The translations under genes were made by a program, and so were the position numbers. Source: Rugosimonospora acidiphila (GTDB taxonomy: Bacteria; Actinomycetota; Actinomycetes; Mycobacteriales; Micromonosporaceae). From it: a DNA stretch of 10,980 bases. Positions 6,897 through 10,980 of the stretch are shown in pieces. The notes beneath the pieces were generated by a model that had not been told where the DNA came from, searched no databases, and worked only from the letters and a program-made list of their open reading frames with translations. Within the stretch, counting starts at the first letter, position 1. The number at the start of each line of letters is the position of its first letter. The DNA is taken from NCBI RefSeq assembly GCF_039543385.1, contig NZ_BAABJQ010000062.1, forward strand, positions 1 through 10,980, in the 5' to 3' direction.

Positions 6897-6931
6897 ACGC
6901 ATCCCTTCGTCGGTAATCCCTCACCTCGTAC

Positions 6932-6958
6932 GACGCGCCGGTGCGCCATCCGGTGACA
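6932..6958 (-). promoter_or_regulatory. Predicted ECF-sigma-type promoter (autoregulatory)
   Basis: On the minus strand TGTCACC (6952-6958) and CGTC (6932-6935) are separated by 16 bases, ending 35 bases upstream of the preferred sigma start. The layout closely matches the TGTCACA-N16-CGTC form known for some actinobacterial ECF groups (for example ECF41). ECF factors commonly transcribe their own operon, so this is the likely autoregulated promoter of the sigma/propeller pair. It is a pattern match only. Confidence 0.5.
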
Positions 6959-7397
6959 CACCTTCGTGTACCCCGTCCGGATGGTGGGACCTGGGGTGGC
7001 ATGGAGAAATTGCGACTCCGGGCGTCGACTCGGGGCGGTCGGCGGCGAACCGCGGCCCGCCGCTGTCTGAGTGGTCGCGGAGTTTGCGCTGACGCGGCAC
7101 TCGGTGGGTCGCCGCCCAGCGGGTCAGCGGTGGCGACGTGCGCGACCGTCAAAGCACCGCGGCTTCCTGGCCAAGGTCCGTCGTCGACGCATCGCGCTCG
7201 ACAAAGTGGCTCGTCACGACTGAGAAAGGCCCGCCACCCCACCCTGGACGACACACCATAGACGCCAAGATGGCGGCGCCCCACGAAACCGCCTCCACCA
7301 TAATGGCGTCGAGAGTGGAACGCCCGCCAAAACGATCAGCCGCTATAGCAGCGGGATCGACGCCGACAGCGTCGGACCCAGTTGGGTCTTGGTTCGT
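6959..7397. other. Intergenic stretch with no gene recognised
   Basis: Short readings exist on both strands, but none has a recognisable domain, ribosome site or convincing composition. Near the right end two small hairpins stand side by side: CGACGC-5-GCGTCG (7358-7374) and GACCCA-GT-TGGGTC (7375-7388). They lie downstream of the recombinase remnant on the minus strand and could be remains of a terminator. Confidence 0.4.
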
Positions 7398-7547
7398 GTT
7401 GCTCGGACACGTTAACCCCCACGGATCCGCTTCATGATCAGCTTGGGCGTGCACCGTTTCTGCGTCTGGGCGGTAGGACAGTCGTAGGCCGAGCTGCTTG
7501 TAGACCTCGGCCTTGTCGGCGGTGTCGGCTTCGTGAAGGACGGCCCG
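7398..7547 (-). pseudogene. Serine recombinase, C-terminal tail remnant
   Basis: About 50 codons on the minus strand read RAVLHEADTADKAEVYKQLG, then LRLSYRPDAETVHAQADHEA, then DPWGLTCPSN. The segment DKAEVYKQLGLRLSY is the typical end of large serine recombinases/resolvases of actinobacterial integrative elements, where it closes the C-terminal domain after the coiled coil. No catalytic N-terminal resolvase domain is present: the sequence to the right is the 3' end of the YVTN propeller gene. The frame stays open past the usual end. This is a scar of a lost integrative element. The family call rests on remembered tail patterns; the boundaries are approximate. Confidence 0.62.
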
Positions 7548-7636
7548 GCCGCTCGGCTTGGTACTCGACTCCAGCGGACCCGGGCGGGCGGCGGCCGTGG
7601 CCGGGAGGCGTCGCGGCCGCCGCGCCTTCCTCGCCG

Positions 7637-9322
7637 TCAGGGGCAGGTGACCAGGACGATGGAGATGACGGTGCAGGTCTTACGCGAGCTGTCATTGCCG
7701 AAGTTGGGGTCGGCGGGGGCGGAGGTGGTGCGCACACCAGTGACCGTCACGTTTCCCAGCGAGAAGAGGCTCAGCGGGACGCGGAATGTCTTGTCGGTGC
7801 TGGCGCCGTTGGCGAGGGGTCCGTAGGTGCAGGTCACCTTGGTCGTTGTGGTGGTGCACCCCGCGGACAGGTTGGTGGCGGTGGCGCCGGTCGGCAGGGT
7901 GGCGGTGAGGGTGGCGGAAGTGACCGTGCCGGGCCCGTTGTTGTGGGCCGTGAGGGTGTAGTTCAGGTAGGGGACCAGGATGCCGAGGTGCGGCTGCGCG
8001 GTGAGGTGTACGTCGATGTCGGCGGGCGGGATCACGTAGGTGTACTGGTCCGCGCTGCTGGTGGCGCTGGTACCGCCGGGGGTGGTGACCTGGACGTCCA
8101 CGGTCCCCGCGGCGTGGGCGGGGGCGGTGGCGGTGCAGGCCGTCGCGGTGCAGGACACGGTGGTCGCGGGGGTGCCGCCGAAGGTGACCGCGGTGGTGCC
8201 GTTCAGGTCCGTGCCGGTGATCGTGACCACGGTCCCGCCGCCTGTCGGGCCGGTGGCCGGGGCCACGGCCGCGACGGCGGGGGCGGGGATGGTGTGCAGG
8301 GTGAGGTAGCGGGCGCCGGTCACGCCGGTTGCGGCGGTGGTGACGGCGTTGGTGGTCGTGTTGACAGCGTAGATGTTGCCGGGCGCGGAACCGCTCGGAT
8401 CGACCTGGTCGACGACGTAGGCGGTGGTCCCGGTGGAGTTGACCTGTACGTCGGAGGGACTTCCGAGGGAGCCGATAAAGGCGGTAACGGTGCCGGTGGC
8501 GGTGTCGATGACCGACACGCCGCCCGCGACGGCGGAGGTCGCGTAGAGCGTGGTGCCGTCGGGGGTGATCGCCAGGCTGATGCTGGTCGGCACGGGGATG
8601 GAGGCGGTGACGGTGTTGGTGGCGGTGTCGATCTTGGCCACGGTTCCGCCGGCGCCGGTCGCGACGTAGACCGCGCTGCCCGCTGGGTCGGTGACCACGC
8701 CGAACGGGACGCTGGGCATCGGCACGGTGGCGGTGACCGTGGCGGTGGCGATGTCGACCACGCTCAGGGCGTTGGGACTGAACGCCGTGACGTAGGCGGT
8801 GGTCCCGGCCGGGTTCAGGGCGATGCCCTCGAGGATCCCGGCCACCGGGACGGTGGCGGTCACCGTGTCGGTGGCCGTGTCGGTGAACGTGACGTTGTGA
8901 CCCCCCGAGTTGGCGACGTAGGCGGCCGTGCCGGCGGCGTTCAGCGCGATGCCGACGGGGATGCCGTCGAGCGGGATCGTCGCGTTGACCGCCGCGGTAG
9001 CGGTGTCGATGACGGCGACGGTGTTCGGAATGGTGGTCGCGGCGTATACGGCGGTGCCCGCCGCGTTGACCGCCACGTCCTGGGTGAAGCCGCCGACCGG
9101 GACGGAGGCCGTCACCGTGCCGGTGGCGGTGTCGACCACCGAGACGGCGCCCCCAGCGAAGTTGGTCACGTACGCCGTCGTGGTGCCGGGCGGGACTGCG
9201 GCGGCCGGAGCAGCCGCCAACGTCACCAGGCCGACCGCAGCCAGCGCACCGGCCGCGGCCAGCGCGGTCAGCCGTCGTCGGCAACGGGAGCGGTCGGAGG
9301 CCGAACGGGTGGGTGATCTCAT
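7637..9322 (-). CDS. Secreted YVTN beta-propeller protein with TIG and DUF11 domains
   Basis: The 561-residue protein begins with an arginine-rich leader and an Ala/Leu hydrophobic core ending APAAA (about residue 42), a standard Sec signal peptide. Residues ~46-345 form seven YVTN-family propeller repeats, each with a Y-V/A-x-x motif about 42 residues from the next (YVTN 51, YAAT 93, YVAN 135, YVTA 177, YVAT 219, YATS 260, YVVD 302) and a D-T-A-T-x-T-V-T turn. An IPT/TIG immunoglobulin-like domain (about 348-432, GPTGGGTVVTITGTDLNGTT) and a DUF11-type beta domain (about 434-547, NYTLTAHNNGPGTVTSATLT) follow. There is no sortase signal or C-terminal anchor, so it is probably released or loosely wall-bound; such proteins act in surface binding. 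ATG 9322 is preferred because AAGGGG stands 7 bases upstream; ATG 9328 is too close to it, and longer readings pass through the 14-bp repeat array and make no sense as protein. The gene stands alone between two mobile-element scars. Confidence 0.9.
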   Translation of the reverse strand: MRSPTRSASDRSRCRRRLTALAAAGALAAVGLVTLAAAPAAAVPPGTTTAYVTNFAGGAVSVVDTATGTVTASVPVGGFTQDVAVNAAGTAVYAATTIPNTVAVIDTATAAVNATIPLDGIPVGIALNAAGTAAYVANSGGHNVTFTDTATDTVTATVPVAGILEGIALNPAGTTAYVTAFSPNALSVVDIATATVTATVPMPSVPFGVVTDPAGSAVYVATGAGGTVAKIDTATNTVTASIPVPTSISLAITPDGTTLYATSAVAGGVSVIDTATGTVTAFIGSLGSPSDVQVNSTGTTAYVVDQVDPSGSAPGNIYAVNTTTNAVTTAATGVTGARYLTLHTIPAPAVAAVAPATGPTGGGTVVTITGTDLNGTTAVTFGGTPATTVSCTATACTATAPAHAAGTVDVQVTTPGGTSATSSADQYTYVIPPADIDVHLTAQPHLGILVPYLNYTLTAHNNGPGTVTSATLTATLPTGATATNLSAGCTTTTTKVTCTYGPLANGASTDKTFRVPLSLFSLGNVTVTGVRTTSAPADPNFGNDSSRKTCTVISIVLVTCP

Positions 9323-9347
9323 CGGCATTCCCCTTCTTGACAGCTTC

Positions 9348-9374
9348 GCCTCCGGCATGGCGGCGACCGGAGGC
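9348..9374 (-). promoter_or_regulatory. Hairpin in the 5' leader of the YVTN gene
   Basis: On the minus strand GCCTCCGG and CCGGAGGC form a perfect 8-bp stem around an 11-base loop, ending about 10 bases before the ribosome site of the YVTN gene. It could shield or stabilise the mRNA 5' end. No T-run follows, so it is not a terminator. Confidence 0.45.
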
Positions 9375-9378
9375 CCCT

Positions 9379-9518
9379 CGCATCCGCACCGGCGCATCCG
9401 CACCGGCGCATCCGCACCGGCGCATCCGCACCGGCGCATCCGCACCGGCGCATCCGCACCGGCGCATCCGCACCGGCGCATCCGCACCGGCGCATCCGCA
9501 CCGGCGCGGCCGTACCGG
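9379..9518. repeat. 14-bp tandem repeat, nine perfect copies plus one degenerate
   Basis: The unit CGCATCCGCACCGG is repeated nine times without a single change from 9379 to 9504 and once more with three mismatches (9505-9518). The unit length is not a multiple of three, so the array is open in several frames and gives Arg/Cys/Ala/Pro-rich readings on both strands that are not real proteins. It lies 57 bases upstream of the YVTN start, in that gene's leader or promoter. Perfect identity among copies means recent expansion or active homogenisation. It contains no spacers and is not a CRISPR array. Confidence 0.95.
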
Positions 9519-9524
9519 TACGGC
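9509..9524. promoter_or_regulatory. 16-bp perfect palindrome beside the tandem repeat
   Basis: GCCGTACCGGTACGGC is a perfect palindrome overlapping the degenerate tenth repeat at the promoter-distal end of the array, about 190 bases upstream of the YVTN start. Its size suits a dimeric regulator. No regulator can be assigned. Confidence 0.4.
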
Positions 9525-9773
9525 GGATCCCTTACGCCGGACACAGCGGGCGGGCAGAACACCTCTACATCGACGTGAGTGGACCCCAGGACGCATTCTG
9601 GCATCCCCCTACACGCCCTGCGTATTCACTCACCTCAATTAATTCGCGCACGCCGTTGTGTCACGTTCCGAGGAGTTGGCCCACTGTCGGTCCGGTGGAG
9701 GTAGCAGCGCGGGGTTGATGCCGGCGGCGGGAGCCGAGCACCGCAGTTCGCGCAGTGTCGGACATGGATCGTC
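9525..9773. other. Intergenic stretch upstream of the repeat array, with degraded transposase sequence
   Basis: No intact gene is seen. The YVTN promoter probably lies here or nearer the array, but no convincing -35/-10 pair was found. The part from about 9720 to 9773 on the minus strand (reading PTLRELRCSAP) may be a further decayed piece of the neighbouring transposase remnant. The 9640-9655 part is locally AT-rich. Confidence 0.35.
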
Positions 9774-9914
9774 CAGCAGTACCCGATCCGACAGGTCCAG
9801 TGCCCATTGCCGGCCGGGGCGCCCATCGGCGATCGCATCCCCGCCGCGCTGGGCGACCAGGCGTACCAGGCGATGGAACTGGGCGGAGCGCCGGCTAGTG
9901 ACGAGGCCGGCGGA
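9774..9914 (-). pseudogene. IS5-like transposase, N-terminal remnant
   Basis: About 45 codons on the minus strand read AGLVTSRRSAQFHRLVRLVA followed by QRGGDAIADGRPGRQWALDL and SDRVLL. This pattern is like the N-terminal part of actinobacterial IS5-group 'transposase family' proteins, where L-x-D-R-V-L-L is followed by V-x-x-Y-W-R-T-N and a helix-turn-helix. Here the sequence after DRVLL diverges at once (DDPCPTLRELRCSAP), suggesting a small deletion inside the helix-turn-helix region, and the DDE catalytic part is absent. No terminal inverted repeats were recognised. It is a scar of a former insertion; the family assignment is from memory. Confidence 0.55.
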
Positions 9915-10216
9915 TCCGGCGAGCGCGGGAGTCGTTGTGGTCGGCGTCGGAGCTGGACGCGGTGGCCTTCGATTGCACCCGGTCGCGGCTGTGCTCGCAT
10001 GCTCGGTGAGTCCGACCATCGTGGACCTCAACCATCGATCACTGACAAATAATTTACGGCGCGGGCTACCGGATTGTTGTTAGAGTCGCCGCGGCGCGTG
10101 TCTGGCGGGAATCGTACGGTCGCTAGCGGTTATCGAGGCAGTCGTGTGGCCGCGGTCGGCGTCTTGCCTTGAGCGGACCGGGGAGGTAGTGCGGCCTGAC
10201 GAATCCGCGCAGCGAA
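9915..10216. other. Intergenic stretch with no gene recognised
   Basis: The stretch links the transposase remnant to the small membrane protein. A locally AT-rich patch (10046-10060) and an 8-bp palindrome CGCTAGCG near 10111-10118 are visible. A good ribosome-site sequence, GGGGAGGT (10180-10187), lies shortly before the small membrane ORF but leads to no ordinary start in that frame. Confidence 0.35.
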
Positions 10217-10621
10217 GTGCTTGCGGTCGGAATGATCGGGGATCTGCTCGCCATAGCCCCAAGCCTAGGGGTGTTCGCGGCCGATACGCACAAGGGCCCC
10301 AGTGGCATTTGTTGCCTGCTAACGATCGAGAACCTGACGTTTTCTCTGCTCACGGTCGGCGCTCGTGTGAGCGCTGTGATTTCTGTCGTCGGCGGCTCTG
10401 CAAGTTCATCGTCAGCATCGGGCAAGCTGGTTGGGGTAGCGTTCATGTTAAGAGCCTTCGCGGGTCTCGCCCTCGTGGCCGTCGGTCTGGCGTTCCTTAT
10501 TTCGCGTGAGCCCGGCGATGGACCCCTCTTCGCATTCGTCGGCGTCGGCCAGGTTGTGTGTGGCGCGCTGATCGCGATTGATGAAGCGGTCCGCTGGTCC
10601 CGTAGCCGGAAGCGTCAGTAG
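10217..10621 (+). CDS. Small hydrophobic protein, function unknown
   Basis: The only plus-strand gene candidate. It is 134 residues from GTG 10217, or 129 from ATG 10232, with about three or four hydrophobic stretches and a basic tail (RWSRSRKRQ). The last 58 residues, from ATG 10445, are the most protein-like: MLRAFAGLALVAVGLAFLIS forms one helix and PLFAFVGVGQVVCGALIAID a second. A GGGG eight bases before that ATG could be its ribosome site, so the true product may be only the 58-residue two-helix protein. The first part is less certain, since a minus-strand reading (10123-10446) with a GAAGG site overlaps it in the same third-base register, so base composition cannot tell the two apart. 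Third positions are less GC-rich than in neighbours, and rare codons (TTA, AGA, ATA) occur, which hints at recent acquisition. No family was recognised. Confidence 0.5.
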   Translation: MLAVGMIGDLLAIAPSLGVFAADTHKGPSGICCLLTIENLTFSLLTVGARVSAVISVVGGSASSSSASGKLVGVAFMLRAFAGLALVAVGLAFLISREPGDGPLFAFVGVGQVVCGALIAIDEAVRWSRSRKRQ

Positions 10622-10864
10622 CCCGGTGCCTTCGCAGAGGTGATGCGACTACCTCGGCAACATGCCACGGCGGAATTCGCCACCGGCGTCCTTGATGTCG
10701 AGCCGGCAGCGACGCTCTCGCCCGAGACACCCCTGCCCGCCACCCGCGGCTCGCGACAGACGCTGTCGCCCTCTCGAGGTCGGGGGCAGCCACGCCATCT
10801 ACGGATCCCGGCCGGACGCCGTCGCCGCTCTCATTCCATCGGTGGCCACATGGGGTGTCCATGG
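10622..10864. other. Intergenic stretch with no gene recognised
   Basis: The gap lies between the convergent ends of the small membrane ORF and the lectin gene. An 80-residue plus-strand reading exists, but it is low-complexity and has no ribosome site. No clear terminator hairpin with a T-run was found. Confidence 0.3.
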
Positions 10865-10980
10865 CTACGGCACCGTCCATAGCTGGTTGTCCGCACCCCA
10901 GCAGTCCCACATCTGTAGGGGGGTGCCGTCGGTGGTGTTGTTGTTGGTGGCGTCTAGGCAGCGTCCAGAGGAGGGGTTGA
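10865..10980 (-). CDS. Ricin-type beta-trefoil lectin (CBM13) protein, C-terminal end (cut by window edge)
   Basis: The minus strand enters from the right edge and stops at TAG 10865-10867. Its last ~38 residues read NPSSGRCLDATNNNTTDGTP, then LQMWDCWGADNQLWTVP. The pattern G-R-C-L-D, then D-G-T-x-L-Q-x-W-D-C, then N-Q-x-W-T is the signature of one ricin-B lectin subdomain with its QxW motif and the two disulfide cysteines. In actinobacteria such modules usually sit at the C-terminus of secreted glycoside hydrolases or proteases and bind galactose or xylan-like sugars. The catalytic part is outside the window, so the enzyme type is unknown. Confidence 0.82.
   Translation of the reverse strand, partial: NPSSGRCLDATNNNTTDGTPLQMWDCWGADNQLWTVP

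Noticed and set aside
7358..7388. Two adjacent hairpins considered as a terminator
   Set aside because: The stems are only 6 bp and no T-run follows on the minus strand, where the nearest genes end; kept only as a remark.
6903..7454. Possible genes in the gap between the sigma factor and the recombinase remnant
   Set aside because: Readings on both strands lack any family pattern, ribosome site or consistent composition.
7382..9316. 644-residue plus-strand reading rich in Gly, Asp, Arg and Val
   Set aside because: It is the antisense of the YVTN propeller gene; the Gly/Asp-rich repeats mirror the DTATGTVTA codons. It has no signal, domain or ribosome site.
9379..9518. CRISPR-like array
   Set aside because: The 14-bp units are directly adjacent with no spacers, and no cas genes are present.
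7692..9596. 634-residue minus-strand Arg/His-rich reading
   Set aside because: It is the frame-shifted shadow of the YVTN gene; the protein is low-complexity with no domain.
9323..9604. N-terminal extension of the YVTN protein through the 14-bp repeats
   Set aside because: The repeats are open in all frames because of their composition; the signal peptide and ribosome site place the start at 9322.

Overview
The window is GC-rich, its real ORFs carry G or C at most third codon positions, and many genes start with GTG. Together with the gene families present (SigE-type ECF sigma factor, ChrB-like N-domain, DUF6597/AraC-type sensor, PadR plus partner membrane protein, secreted YVTN propeller, ricin-type lectin) this points to an actinomycete chromosome, possibly Micromonosporaceae or a relative. 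The genus cannot be fixed from the sequence alone. Nearly every convincing gene lies on the minus strand.

Layout, left to right. (1) 1-127: the N-terminal end of a DedA-family membrane protein, cut by the window edge. (2) 335-1606: a phosphoesterase (acid phosphatase/phospholipase C-like) whose N-terminal ~112 residues are a degraded ChrB N-terminal domain fused in frame to a lipoprotein-like signal segment. (3) 1761-2881: a two-gene PadR operon, regulator then membrane protein, joined by an ATGA overlap. Its promoter appears leaderless and carries a 23-bp palindrome between the -35 and -10 boxes. (4) 2979-3277: a frameshifted, internally deleted remnant of a divergent AraC-type regulator. 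(5) 3295-4944: a GT-C-type polytopic glycosyltransferase. (6) 5066-6902: an ECF sigma factor overlapping by 8 bp a single-pass membrane protein with an extracellular Asp-box beta-propeller. A TGTCACC-N16-CGTC promoter lies upstream. (7) 6959-9922: a secreted seven-bladed YVTN propeller with TIG and DUF11 domains, flanked by a serine-recombinase tail remnant on one side and a transposase remnant on the other. Its 5' leader holds nine perfect copies of a 14-bp repeat, a 16-bp palindrome and a hairpin. (8) 10217-10621: an unrecognised small membrane protein on the plus strand. (9) 10865-10980: the C-terminal end of a ricin-B lectin (CBM13) protein.

Most of the content concerns the cell envelope: membrane transport, surface glycosylation, secreted adhesive or sensing propellers, a lectin, and a sigma/membrane-sensor pair. 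The region also shows repeated gene decay (ChrB fragment, AraC remnant, recombinase and transposase scars), as expected of an accessory chromosome segment. The most distinctive systems are the ECF sigma/Asp-box propeller pair, the ChrB-phosphoesterase fusion, the PadR operator promoter and the minisatellite leader of the YVTN gene.
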